The translations under genes and the position numbers were made by a program. From contig NZ_JADCKA010000011.1 of assembly GCF_014982745.1 (NCBI RefSeq), positions 1-52,014 on the forward strand: DNA of 52,014 nt, in the 5' to 3' direction. This document shows positions 15,090-23,302 of the stretch, piece by piece (position 1 is the first letter of the stretch; each line of letters starts with the position of its first letter). The DNA is from Gallibacter intestinalis (GTDB taxonomy: Bacteria; Bacillota; Clostridia; Peptostreptococcales; Anaerovoracaceae). The notes beneath the pieces are model-generated. The model was not told the origin of the DNA. It ran no database searches and saw only the letters and a list, made by a program, of their open reading frames with translations.

Positions 15090-16799
15090 TTGAAAAGAAA
15101 CAAATGGTTAGCAATGCTGTTGGCGATTGCTACGGTCTTTATGATTATTCCGACAACTGCATTTGCTGCGGAAAATGATGTAGATGTTTGGGACGGAACA
15201 GCTGATACAAGCTGGTATAATGAAACCGATACAGAATTTCATATCAAAACAGCAGAGCAGTTGGCGGGTTTAGCCGCCTTGACGAATCAGGATAAACCGA
15301 TAACTTTTACGGGAAAAACAGTCTATCTTGATGCAGATATCGATCTGAAGGATTATAATTGGGTAGCAATTTCTGAAGATGGTAATAATTCCACTACTTC
15401 ATCTTTTTCAGGAACATTTGATGGGCAAGGTCATAGTATCAATAATTTGAATAGTAGTTCTTCAACGCAAAGACTTGGCCTGTTTGGTACTGTGCATAAT
15501 GCAACTATTAAAAATATAAATCTTTATAACGCAACAATAACAGCAGGTTCTGATAGCAATCGCATCGAGTATGGTGCACTTATTTCATGGGCTTCTTCTT
15601 CAACTGTAGAAAATTGTTATGCTTCCGGTAAGGTTGAAGTTGCAACTGATGTGCTTATTGGCGGTTTTATCGGACAAGGCACCGGGGATACTCGTGTTAT
15701 CGGATGCGGCGCAAGTGTTGATGTGATAAGCACTTATCCCAAAGGTGATATAGGCGATCGGGCACCAACGGTTGGTGGAGTTGTTGGGCAGTTTGAGAAT
15801 GCAGGCGAGAACGCTTTGATTTCTAACTGTTATTTCAATGGCTCTCTTTCAGTGACAAGTAATCAGGCGGCATGTGGCGGTATTTTGGGAGCTTGCTTTG
15901 ATTTTGACGGAAAACCGGGTGTTACTATTTCTAACTGCATTATGTCCACGACAAATATTACTTGCGGCAATCCTGATAACATCACATATATTGCAGCAGT
16001 AGATGAAGATGCAACTGTAAAGAATTGCTTTTGGCCTGACGGGGACAGACTCGCTGTTGCACGACTTATTGTTAACTGGGATCTTGGAATAGCGGAAGCT
16101 GATCCTAATTTCGATCAAAGTATATGTGGCGAAAGTGTAGCGGATTTTACTGCTCCTGAACTGCTGGAAAAACTCAATGCAAATGCTTCAAGTGGTATTA
16201 CTTGGGTGCAAGGCAAAGATGGTACCCCTGTTTTTCATTGGCAGGATACGCTTATTTTAGCTGATTATACATTGGTTGATGAAGCCATAGAAAAAGCGAA
16301 TGCTCTTGATTCCGAGTTGTATTCAAACTATGATGCTGTAACGGCTGTTGTTAAAGCAGTAGATCGTAATAAGAGCAAAGCTGAGCAAGCGGAAGTAGAT
16401 GCTATGGCAAAGGCAATTGAGGATGCTATTGTGGCTTTGGAATACAAGAATGCGGATTATAGCAAGGTGAACGCAGCGATTGCAAAAGCTAATGATTTGA
16501 ATAAGGATGACTACAAGGACTTCTCAAAGGTGGAAGCTGCTATTGCAGCGGTGGTTCGTGATAAAAAAATTACCGAACAGGCGGAAGTAGACGCTATGGC
16601 AAAAGCTATCGAGGATGCTATTAACGCATTGGAAAAGAAAGCACCTGTAACATCAACCGATCCTGATAAAGGAGACACCAATGTTCCTGAAACCGGTGAC
16701 AGCAGCAATATGACACTCTGGATTGCCCTGCTGTCTGTATCAGGAACTGGTTTGTTCGGAGCAACTGCATACAGCAGAAAGAAAAAATACAGCAAATAA
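15090..16799 (+). CDS. sortase-anchored surface protein with GLUG-like and FIVAR-like repeats
   Basis: This secreted protein of about 569 residues starts at TTG 15090-15092, 8 bases after GGAGG. An in-frame ATG at 15021 would bury the signal peptide and has no usable ribosome-binding site. Order of parts: signal peptide KRNKWLAMLLAIATVFMIIP ending TAFA/AEN; a beta-rich region with FSGTFDGQGHSINNL and GLUG-type repeats; two helical repeats of about 60 residues (ADYTLVDEAIEKAN.. and ADYSKVNAAIAKAN..) resembling FIVAR modules; then VPETG, a hydrophobic segment and a basic tail, which is a sortase anchor. It is the only cargo-like gene in the insertion. Adhesion or glycan/matrix binding is a guess from similar architectures. 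Confidence 0.85.
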   Translation: MKRNKWLAMLLAIATVFMIIPTTAFAAENDVDVWDGTADTSWYNETDTEFHIKTAEQLAGLAALTNQDKPITFTGKTVYLDADIDLKDYNWVAISEDGNNSTTSSFSGTFDGQGHSINNLNSSSSTQRLGLFGTVHNATIKNINLYNATITAGSDSNRIEYGALISWASSSTVENCYASGKVEVATDVLIGGFIGQGTGDTRVIGCGASVDVISTYPKGDIGDRAPTVGGVVGQFENAGENALISNCYFNGSLSVTSNQAACGGILGACFDFDGKPGVTISNCIMSTTNITCGNPDNITYIAAVDEDATVKNCFWPDGDRLAVARLIVNWDLGIAEADPNFDQSICGESVADFTAPELLEKLNANASSGITWVQGKDGTPVFHWQDTLILADYTLVDEAIEKANALDSELYSNYDAVTAVVKAVDRNKSKAEQAEVDAMAKAIEDAIVALEYKNADYSKVNAAIAKANDLNKDDYKDFSKVEAAIAAVVRDKKITEQAEVDAMAKAIEDAINALEKKAPVTSTDPDKGDTNVPETGDSSNMTLWIALLSVSGTGLFGATAYSRKKKYSK

Positions 16800-16856
16800 T
16801 CAATGATGAAAATGTCCTGTGAAAACTTCAGGGTTATAGGACAAAAAGTGTTGATA

Positions 16857-16900
16857 AAAACCGCTATAGCTATTGAATTTTCAACGGCTATGGCGGTTTT
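16857..16900 (+). terminator. hairpin inside the IS left end
   Basis: Arms AAAACCGCTATAGC (16857-16870) and GCTATGGCGGTTTT (16887-16900) pair with one U-G wobble, and the second arm ends in TTTT. A smaller hairpin (AAGTTG / CAACTT) follows at about 16901-16919. It probably terminates the surface-protein transcript and insulates the IS from incoming transcription. Confidence 0.65.
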
Positions 16901-17025
16901 AAGTTGTTTTTGACAACTTATAGGGTGGACAAAAAGTGTTGATAAAATTCGTTGAAAAGATTGAAAATTCAATGCAAATTCGCAATATATCTTCTTAGAA
17001 ATCAACATGTTACGGAGGAAGATAT

Positions 17026-17927
17026 ATGAAACATGTAATTTGTCCTGTATGTGGTAATAATTGTGTTAGAAATGGCAAAACAGCATCTGGTTCTCAAAGA
17101 TGGCTGTGTAAAAGTTGTTCCGCTACTTTTACACAGAAAATCGACAACTCAGCAAAGCAGTTAAAGATATTCTTGAAATGGTTATTTAGTAAGCAAACTC
17201 AAAGGGAAATGCCCGGCGAAGGTAGAACTTTTAGAAGGAAAACATCAATGTTTTGGGATATTTGGCCAATGCCTCCAATTGTTGAATCTAAAAGAGATGT
17301 ACATTTCATGCCTTTTGTCAGATTAGACGGTACACAACAACAAAACCAAAGACTTCTGCAGGATTTGAACTTTACAATTTAGCAAAGGATCTATTGCATT
17401 TAAAAAACAAGGAAGAAGCAGAGGAATGGACACTCCGTTTTATTGATTGGATGAGAAGATACAACAGCTTCTTAAGTCAAATGACATACGACGAATTTGG
17501 AAATGGAAGACCAACACATGAGCGATTAATTAGAGCGCAGAGGTCTACATTAAAGCTCATAAAGGAAGGAACACTGTTCACCTATTTAGATGAGGAATTG
17601 ATAGAAGAAATCGGTAGAATACCAGCTACGACTAATCAAATTGAAGGTGGAGTAAAGGCAAGACTTAGAGAAATGTTGAGGAGTCATAGAGGCCTTTCTA
17701 TTGAAAGACGAATAAAAGCGGTCTTCTGGTGGTGCTATATGCACTCACCAGAGGCGCTTTCAGCTAATGAATTATTGAAAGTTATGCCAACAGATAGGAG
17801 TATCTCCGACATTTACAGGAAGATGACTAGACAGGAAAAACTATCTGATTCAATTCCTGGATGGGGAGATGCAATCGTATGGACTGAATTCCATAGATCA
17901 GGTGACTACCCTAGTTATTGGGACTAG
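17026..17927 (+). pseudogene. IS1249-family transposase, internally deleted and frameshifted
   Basis: The 5' part (17026-17382) begins after GGAGG and encodes a zinc-ribbon N-terminus, CPVCGNNCVRNGKTASGSQR with a second CKSC pair. The 3' part (17394-17927) is in another frame and encodes the family C-terminus, including IPATTNQIEGGVKARLREML, RRIKAVFWWCYMHSP and the last residues SGDYPSYWD. Together they make about 295 residues, shorter than I would expect for a full IS1249-type transposase. The missing middle should contain catalytic acidic residues, so it cannot be active by itself. Confidence 0.8.
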
Positions 17928-17958
17928 GGTCTATCAACACTTTTTGTCCTATAACCCT

Positions 17959-17978
17959 AAATTAAACAGGCGGCCGAA
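17959..17978 (+). repeat. 20-bp direct repeat, right copy
   Basis: This is an exact second copy of the sequence at 14247-14266, directly adjoining the last base of the IS right inverted repeat. Here it continues into the complete GC-rich terminator, so this copy plus its right flank is probably the original chromosomal sequence downstream of asd. Confidence 0.8.
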
Positions 17979-17994
17979 CGGGGCCGCCTGTTTT
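17965..17994 (+). terminator. asd: original asd terminator, displaced
   Basis: Arms AACAGGCGGCC (17965-17975) and GGCCGCCTGTT (17982-17992) with a 6-base loop, then TT. Its left arm is duplicated 20 bp after the asd stop codon, which indicates that this hairpin originally sat there. Confidence 0.75.
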
Positions 17995-18094
17995 CGAATG
18001 AGTCGTTATATAGAGAGGTTATTGTGCTACTTTGTGATTATCTTTCTTATCCCTTTCACACAACTGTAGTATATATTAGACCGGTGACAGTGTC

Positions 18095-18138
18095 GTGACG
18101 TTAAAATGAAAAAAGCGTCACAATGCAACTTCATTTTA
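18095..18138. other. overlapping inverted repeats of unknown role
   Basis: Two interleaved dyads compete here: GTGACG (18095-18100) with CGTCAC (18116-18121), and TAAAATGAA (18102-18110) with TTCATTTTA (18130-18138). They lie between the asd terminator and the rpmF terminator, in a stretch of about 150 bp where I find no coding frame. The two folds exclude each other, but I see no promoter tied to them. Confidence 0.4.
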
Positions 18139-18148
18139 TACACGAAAA

Positions 18149-18174
18149 AACCGATCCGCAATTGCGGACCGGTT
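18149..18174 (-). terminator. terminator of ackA-rpmF
   Basis: Arms AACCGATCCGC (18149-18159) and GCGGACCGGTT (18164-18174) with one mismatch and an AATT loop. On the minus strand it is followed by TTTTTT. It lies 13 bp after the rpmF stop codon. Confidence 0.85.
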
Positions 18175-18187
18175 GATTTCATCAGCA

Positions 18188-18364
18188 TTAGTCAGCCATA
18201 ATATCCTTGCCATCATAGTAGTTGCAGTTAGGACAAACTCTATGTGGAAGTTTTGGCTCATGGCACTGTGGGCATTCTGATAAGCCCGGAGCTTTCATCT
18301 TCATGTTAGGAGCTCTTCTGCTGTCTCTCTTTGATTTTGAAGTTTTTCTCTTAGGTACTGCCAT
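18188..18364 (-). CDS. rpmF: 50S ribosomal protein L32
   Basis: This 58-residue protein begins [18 protein letters not shown] and has a zinc-binding set of four cysteines, CPQC and CPNC. The ATG at 18362-18364 has AAGGAGGT 7-14 bases upstream; a longer in-frame extension to 18433 is not needed. It lies 90 bp after ackA on the same strand. In many Firmicutes a DUF177 (YceD) gene sits between ackA and rpmF and plsX follows; neither is here. Confidence 0.97.
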   Translation of the reverse strand: MAVPKRKTSKSKRDSRRAPNMKMKAPGLSECPQCHEPKLPHRVCPNCNYYDGKDIMAD

Positions 18365-18453
18365 TTCTACACCTCCTTCACATCGATGTATATATTCAAA
18401 CTTAATGTAATTTGCAACTATTAGAGTATACAATAATCGTAAATGGCTGTCAA

Positions 18454-19659
18454 CTATTTATTTAACCCCTTTACAATTTCCAGTGTATCTCTGGCAATCA
18501 TAAGTTCTTCATCTGTAGGAATGAGGATAATCTTAACTCTAGAGTCATCTCTTGAGATAATTGCTTCCTTACCTCTAGTCTTATTCTTAACAAGGTCAAG
18601 CTTAATGCCCAGGTTACCAAGGTCATTACAGATGATATCTCTCATTGCGATATCGTTTTCACCTACACCAGCTGTAAATACGATAGCATCAACGCCGTTC
18701 ATTTCAGCGATATATGCTCCGATGTAGAATCTAACCTTATGAGCAAATACCTTGATAGCCAGCTGAGCTCTTTCATTTCCTTCTTCAGCTGCCTCTTCCA
18801 GATCTCTAAAGTCTGAAGATACGCCGGAAATACCCAGTACGCCGGATTTAGTGTTGAGAATTTCATTAGCAACACCCTGATCAAGATGTTCTTTTTCTCT
18901 GATATATGTAACGATTGCAGGGTCAATATCTCCGCATCTTGTACCCATTACCAGACCTTCCAGCGGAGTGAATCCCATAGAAGTATCGATACATACGCCT
19001 CTCTTAATAGCGGATACGGATGCACCGTTACCCAGATGGCATGTGATAATCTTAAGATCGTCCAGGTTGCAGTTCATGATATCAGCTGCTCTCTGAGACA
19101 CATATTTGTGAGAAGTTCCGTGGAAGCCGTATCTTCTGATCTTATGTTTCTGATAATATTCATAAGGAATAGCGTAAATATATGATTCTGGAGGCATAGT
19201 CTGGTGGAATGCTGTATCAAATACACCTACCATTGGAGTATTAGGCATCAGTTCCTGACATGCTGCAATACCGAGAAGGTTTGGTGGATTGTGCAGCGGA
19301 GCCAGCTCTACGCACTCTTCCAGAGCCTGAATTACATCGTCATCGATGAGAACTGAAGAAGCGTATTTTTCTCCTGCGTGTACAACTCTATGTCCTACAG
19401 CGCCGATTTCGCTCATATCCTTAACAACGCCGTGTTCAGGATCGATTATTGCGTCAAGAACCAGCTGGATAGCTTCCTTATGGCTTTCCATAGGAGTCTC
19501 GTTTCTCACTTTATCCATTCCGATTTTTTCGTGAGTGATTACAGAACCGTCCATACCGATTCTTTCAACCAGACCCTTTGCCAGCAGTATTTCACCGTTC
19601 ATATCAAGGACCTGATATTTCAGTGAAGAACTTCCGCAGTTGATTACTAAAATTTTCAT
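18454..19659 (-). CDS. ackA: acetate kinase
   Basis: This full-length acetate kinase (401 residues) has the N-terminal NCGSSSLKY phosphate-binding motif, [21 protein letters not shown] with the catalytic Asp, and [12 protein letters not shown]. It makes ATP from acetyl phosphate (and, in many anaerobes, propionyl phosphate), the final energy-conserving step of fermentation. No phosphotransacetylase gene is adjacent. GGAGG precedes the ATG and a good promoter lies at 19735-19763. Confidence 0.97.
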   Translation of the reverse strand: MKILVINCGSSSLKYQVLDMNGEILLAKGLVERIGMDGSVITHEKIGMDKVRNETPMESHKEAIQLVLDAIIDPEHGVVKDMSEIGAVGHRVVHAGEKYASSVLIDDDVIQALEECVELAPLHNPPNLLGIAACQELMPNTPMVGVFDTAFHQTMPPESYIYAIPYEYYQKHKIRRYGFHGTSHKYVSQRAADIMNCNLDDLKIITCHLGNGASVSAIKRGVCIDTSMGFTPLEGLVMGTRCGDIDPAIVTYIREKEHLDQGVANEILNTKSGVLGISGVSSDFRDLEEAAEEGNERAQLAIKVFAHKVRFYIGAYIAEMNGVDAIVFTAGVGENDIAMRDIICNDLGNLGIKLDLVKNKTRGKEAIISRDDSRVKIILIPTDEELMIARDTLEIVKGLNK

Positions 19660-19734
19660 TTGAATTCCTCCGTTATTATAGATTGACGATATTTTTTATC
19701 ATGAAGTCGTATCATTCTTGCCGATACCTCATAT

Positions 19735-19763
19735 AGTATACATTAAAGATATTGATAAATCAA
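19735..19763 (-). promoter_or_regulatory. ackA promoter
   Basis: On the minus strand TTGATT (19758-19763), a 17-bp spacer and TATACT (19735-19740) lie about 75 bp upstream of the ackA ATG. The -35 box borders the ilvA terminator's T-tract. Confidence 0.65.
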
Positions 19764-19769
19764 TTAAAA

Positions 19770-19810
19770 AAAGAAGGCCCAAAAGCCGTTTAAGCTTTTT
19801 GACCTTCTTT
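19770..19810 (-). terminator. terminator after threonine deaminase gene
   Basis: The arms AAAGAAGG...AAAAAGC and GCTTTT...CCTTCTTT (minus strand) form an interrupted stem of about 17 pairs, followed by a T-run on the minus strand toward 19766. It separates the ilvA transcript from ackA. Confidence 0.75.
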
Positions 19811-19865
19811 AACTGCTCTATTTTGTCATCAGATTGAGAATGTTTATTTCTCTTATCTGTTTAAA

Positions 19866-21056
19866 TTAGTACAGTTCGTATCCGTTGTCCTGAAGAGTTT
19901 TGCAAAGTTCTTCAGAATGAGCTGTATCTCTTGTTTCCAGAGCCAGGGAAACTACAGTTGAGTTAACTTCGGATTTAGCATCTTCTCTGTGATGTTCAAT
20001 GCTGATGATGTTTGCACCTGTTTCAGCAACGATCTTAAGAAGGTTAGCCAGCTGACCCGGTTTGTCAACAACCTTTGTTTCGATTTCTGTGATTCTGCCA
20101 GTCTTTACAAGACCTTTAGTAATTACTCTAGAAAGAGTTGTAACGTCGATATTACCGCCTGAAACAACACATACAGTGTTCTTACCCTTAGCTTCAGGAA
20201 CCTTATCAAACATAACAGCTGCAACGCTTGTAGCACCTGCACCCTCAGCAACTGTCTTCTGAGTTTCCATCAGAGTCAGAATAGCTGTAGCGATTTCGTC
20301 TTCTGTAACTGTAACGATTTTATCAACATACTTCTGGCACATAGCAAAAGTAGTTTCGCCAGGCTTCTTAACTGCGATACCGTCTGCGATAGTCGCAACA
20401 CTATCAAGACCGATAATCTTTCCTTCGTTGATGGAATCATACATTGAAGGAGCTCCGGCTGCCTGCACTCCGTATACCTTACATTCAGGTTTGATTGACT
20501 TGATTGCGCATGCAACACCACTGATAAGTCCGCCGCCGCCGATTGGAACAAATACTGCTTCTACATCAGGATTCTGTTCAAGGATTTCAAGACCAATTGT
20601 TCCCTGTCCAGCGATTACATAGTCATCATCAAAAGGATGAGCAAATGTATATCCTTCAGTTTTTACCAGTTCTTCAGCCTTAGCTGCCGCATCATCATAA
20701 ACGCCAGGAACTAGCACAACTTCTCCGCCGTATCCTTTAGTAGCTTCTACCTTCTGCATAGGAGCTCCTGCAGGCATACAGATAACGGATTTAATGCCGT
20801 TTCTTGTAGCAGAAAGAGCTACACCCTGAGCATGGTTACCTGCAGAGCATGCGATTACGCCCTTTGCCTTTTCTTCTTCAGTCAGAGAAGAAATCTTGTT
20901 GAAAGCTCCTCTCAGTTTGAAGGAACCTGTCAGCTGGAGGTTTTCAGCCTTTATAGCCACATTATCTCCCAGCTTTGGTGCTGAAATAAGCGGAGTGTAA
21001 CGAGCCGTACCTTTAAGCGTTTCTGCTGCTTCTTTAATCAAATCAAGTGTTACCAT
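19866..21056 (-). CDS. ilvA: threonine ammonia-lyase with ACT domain
   Basis: This 396-residue PLP enzyme deaminates threonine (and serine) to 2-oxobutyrate (or pyruvate) and ammonia. K47 in TGSFKLRGAFNKI binds PLP, GGGGLISGV near residue 172 binds its phosphate, and a C-terminal ACT domain (about 325-396) is likely regulatory. The size and single ACT-like domain are closer to the catabolic TdcB-like clostridial form than to long biosynthetic IlvA. It is followed by ackA and preceded by ridA, which removes its reactive enamine products. The symbol tdcB would be equally defensible. Confidence 0.92.
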   Translation of the reverse strand: MVTLDLIKEAAETLKGTARYTPLISAPKLGDNVAIKAENLQLTGSFKLRGAFNKISSLTEEEKAKGVIACSAGNHAQGVALSATRNGIKSVICMPAGAPMQKVEATKGYGGEVVLVPGVYDDAAAKAEELVKTEGYTFAHPFDDDYVIAGQGTIGLEILEQNPDVEAVFVPIGGGGLISGVACAIKSIKPECKVYGVQAAGAPSMYDSINEGKIIGLDSVATIADGIAVKKPGETTFAMCQKYVDKIVTVTEDEIATAILTLMETQKTVAEGAGATSVAAVMFDKVPEAKGKNTVCVVSGGNIDVTTLSRVITKGLVKTGRITEIETKVVDKPGQLANLLKIVAETGANIISIEHHREDAKSEVNSTVVSLALETRDTAHSEELCKTLQDNGYELY

Positions 21057-21089
21057 TTTCTTTTCTCCAATCTTTAATATAATAAATAA

Positions 21090-21470
21090 TTATTTTTCTC
21101 TGATAGCAATAATTTCTACTTCGCATAATACCTTCTTAGGTAATTCTTTTACTGCCACGCATGAACGAGCTGGTTTACCTGTGAAGTATTTAGCATATAC
21201 TTCGTTGAAAGTAGCAAAGTCTCCCATGTCTGCAAGGAAACATGTAGTCTTAATTACATTTTCAAATCCCAGTCCGTTTTCTTCGAGAATAGCTGCGATA
21301 TTTTTCATAACCTGCTCAGCCTGGTCTACGATGCCTTCAGCTGTAACATCACCTACTTCAGGATTGATAGGTACCTGTCCGGATGCGAACAGAATGCCAT
21401 TCCATTCTATTGCCTGTGAGTAAGGTCCTATTGCCGCAGGGGCTTTTGTTGTGTTTGTGATTTTAAACAT
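21090..21470 (-). CDS. ridA: reactive intermediate/imine deaminase RidA
   Basis: This 126-residue RidA/YER057c/UK114 protein shows the N-terminal AIGPYSQAI, FASGQVPINP, and C-terminal R-S-C-V-AVKELPKKVLCEVEIIA with the conserved arginine and glutamate. It hydrolyses 2-aminoacrylate and 2-iminobutyrate released by threonine/serine dehydratase. Position 33 bp upstream of the threonine deaminase gene on the same strand matches that job closely. Confidence 0.95.
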   Translation of the reverse strand: MFKITNTTKAPAAIGPYSQAIEWNGILFASGQVPINPEVGDVTAEGIVDQAEQVMKNIAAILEENGLGFENVIKTTCFLADMGDFATFNEVYAKYFTGKPARSCVAVKELPKKVLCEVEIIAIREK

Positions 21471-21561
21471 TTCTGATACCTCCCAGATTGAATTATTTTT
21501 TCACAATGATATTATATATATCTGCGCGACTTCAAGTCAACCGATTGACTCCATTTCAGAT

Positions 21562-22758
21562 TTATCCGAATATTTCAATCATTTTGACATAATCGCTAAA
21601 AGCGTACAAATCCTTGCCGCAGATCAAGTTATATATGTCGGATGCTTTAATATCAATTTCTATCCCCTTCGCCTTTTCTCTGTTAATATTTGAGATAACC
21701 GGCATCTTGAGATTGTCGCTTTCCTTAATCTTCTTTATAAGCTTAGAGCCTCTTTTATTAAAGCCCAAAACTCTTATGTATTCTGGAATCACGGCATTCT
21801 TTTTAAATCCTATCACCGTATGTGCACACATACGCTGTATTCTTGTTCTTGTGTACCTTTTGCTTTTAAGTCTGTCTATAAAATCATTTAATGACTTAGC
21901 GTATCTTACCTCGTTTTTCATTTTATTTTCCATACCTTCCGTTACGGAAAAAATTTTCCTCAGTTCCCATGACTCTGAACTGAGTATTGCAGACCTTAAT
22001 AAATCAAAATATCTGCTGTCCTCCTCTAAAACGAGAAATTCTCTTTCCTCTTTTAAAATATCGGAAGAAAAATCCGGCAACCCCGGTATAGCCAAATCTC
22101 CGCCTTCAGCTATAAACTCTTTATTATTTAAAAGATTATTTCTAATTGCCTTAGCCGAAATCATATCTTCTGATATTTTTATATCATTATAACCAGCACC
22201 TCTTCGCTTTATTGTAATCGGCTCTATTTTACTGTGAATGGAATTTAATGCTTTTATATACTCTAAAGCAAGAATATTATTTGGTTCATAACCTATATTG
22301 CTTTCAAAGCCAAAGGCAGCTTCAGCTGCTTTAGGATAGCTGTAGCCTACTGATAAAAAATCTTTCATTCTGTCAGATATCTCAGATGTCTCTTCTGCTA
22401 AAGCTTCAGCAACGCTTTTTAATTCTTCAATATTTCCTGCTTCGCTGCCAAACCCAAGATGGGTTACTACTCCCATTGCATCCAATATTTTTACTGCTCC
22501 CGATGCAAAGTAACCTGCCCCATTACAGGCATAATAAAATGGCAGTTCCACAACAAGGTCTGCGCCCGCCCTAAGAGCAGCTTTTGTCCTGCTCCATTTA
22601 TCGGTCAGCGCCGGTTCACCCCTTTGCGTGAAATCGCCACTCATCACTATCACCGTATAATCAGCTCCGCAGGCGGCCTTACATTCATTCATCTGATAAA
22701 TGTGGCCGCTATGCAGAGGATTGTATTCAGCTATAATACCTAAAACTCTATTCTCCAT
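21562..22758 (-). CDS. tmcAL: tRNA(Met) cytidine acetate ligase
   Basis: This TmcAL (YlbM) family protein has about 398 residues. The nucleotidyltransferase-like N-terminus has GIIAEYNPLHSGHIYQM (an HxGH-type motif) and MSGDFTQRGEPAL. The family makes N4-acetylcytidine at the wobble base of elongator tRNA(Met) using acetate and ATP. Family alignments favour the ATG at 22756-22758 over an in-frame pair of ATGs at 22777-22782. Either choice overlaps the end of the preceding gene (22748). It continues the coaD series. Confidence 0.88.
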   Translation of the reverse strand: MENRVLGIIAEYNPLHSGHIYQMNECKAACGADYTVIVMSGDFTQRGEPALTDKWSRTKAALRAGADLVVELPFYYACNGAGYFASGAVKILDAMGVVTHLGFGSEAGNIEELKSVAEALAEETSEISDRMKDFLSVGYSYPKAAEAAFGFESNIGYEPNNILALEYIKALNSIHSKIEPITIKRRGAGYNDIKISEDMISAKAIRNNLLNNKEFIAEGGDLAIPGLPDFSSDILKEEREFLVLEEDSRYFDLLRSAILSSESWELRKIFSVTEGMENKMKNEVRYAKSLNDFIDRLKSKRYTRTRIQRMCAHTVIGFKKNAVIPEYIRVLGFNKRGSKLIKKIKESDNLKMPVISNINREKAKGIEIDIKASDIYNLICGKDLYAFSDYVKMIEIFG

Positions 22759-23302
22759 GATTGCTGTTGCCGTTTCCATCATGTCCCATCTGAGTTCTGT
22801 ATGCCATATCCTTTATTTCATCTCTGTTGGCATTGAGCATATTTTCAACTCTGTTGAAAGTGTTTTCAAGGTCGTCAAACATCTTTGCATACATATCGTT
22901 AAGCTGAGCCATCTGTTCCTGGAATTTATAAAGAACGCTATCAATATAATCGTAAGTGCTCATTTTAAGCCTTCTTACATTTTCTTCCGTAACCATCATA
23001 AGCTCATCAGCTCTTTTCTGCGCTCTGGCCAAAATAACATTCTTCTCAACCAGACTTTCCGCATGTCTTTTAGCATCGTTTACAACAGTTTCATACTCTT
23101 TTTTTGCTTCTGACAGTATTCTGTCCTTTTCACTCTGTATCCATCTTGCCTGCTTTATTTCATCAGGAAGGCATGCTTCAATATCGTTGAGTATATTTAT
23201 TATTTCCTCACCTTCTACCATTACCTTACCTGTCAGCGGCACTCCCGACGCTGTATTAACTATTTCTTCAATTTCCTTGATAAGTTCATCTATTCTCATC
23301 AT
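22748..23302 (-). CDS. DivIVA-like coiled-coil protein
   Basis: This protein of about 184 residues is almost entirely helical and charged, with long heptad-like stretches (KQARWIQSEKDRILSEAKKE and the QAQKRADE-like region). It ends in a Gly/Asn/His-rich tail. Similar proteins next to coaD in Firmicutes are annotated as ATPase or DivIVA-like. The start at 23300-23302 is supported by GGAGG inside the end of coaD; the genes overlap by 17 bp. A scaffold or cell-division role is possible but unproven. Confidence 0.7.
   Translation of the reverse strand: MMRIDELIKEIEEIVNTASGVPLTGKVMVEGEEIINILNDIEACLPDEIKQARWIQSEKDRILSEAKKEYETVVNDAKRHAESLVEKNVILARAQKRADELMMVTEENVRRLKMSTYDYIDSVLYKFQEQMAQLNDMYAKMFDDLENTFNRVENMLNANRDEIKDMAYRTQMGHDGNGNSNHGE

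Larger units (their letters stand above)
16830..17958 (+). mobile_element. decayed IS1249-like element (IS256 group)
   Basis: This 1129-bp element is bounded by perfect 27-bp inverted repeats (16830-16856 and 17932-17958; terminal bases AGGGTTATAGGACAAAAAGT). The transposase inside is broken. No 8- or 9-bp target duplication is visible: the left flank is AAAACTTC and the right flank AAATTAAA. The right end abuts the 20-bp direct repeat exactly. A second copy of the end motif (21 identical bases, 16839-16859 and 16927-16947) lies inside the left end, suggesting a nested or rearranged insertion. Confidence 0.85.

Noticed and set aside
15021-15092. ATG at 15021 as start of the surface protein
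   Set aside because: It would place 23 charged residues before the signal peptide and lacks a spaced ribosome-binding site. The TTG at 15090 has GGAGG at the right distance and a proper signal sequence.
14825-15103. Minus-strand reading frame with seven L-P-S-E-V repeats
   Set aside because: It is only the 15-bp tandem array read on the other strand. There is no ribosome-binding site, and it runs through the promoter and leader of the plus-strand gene.
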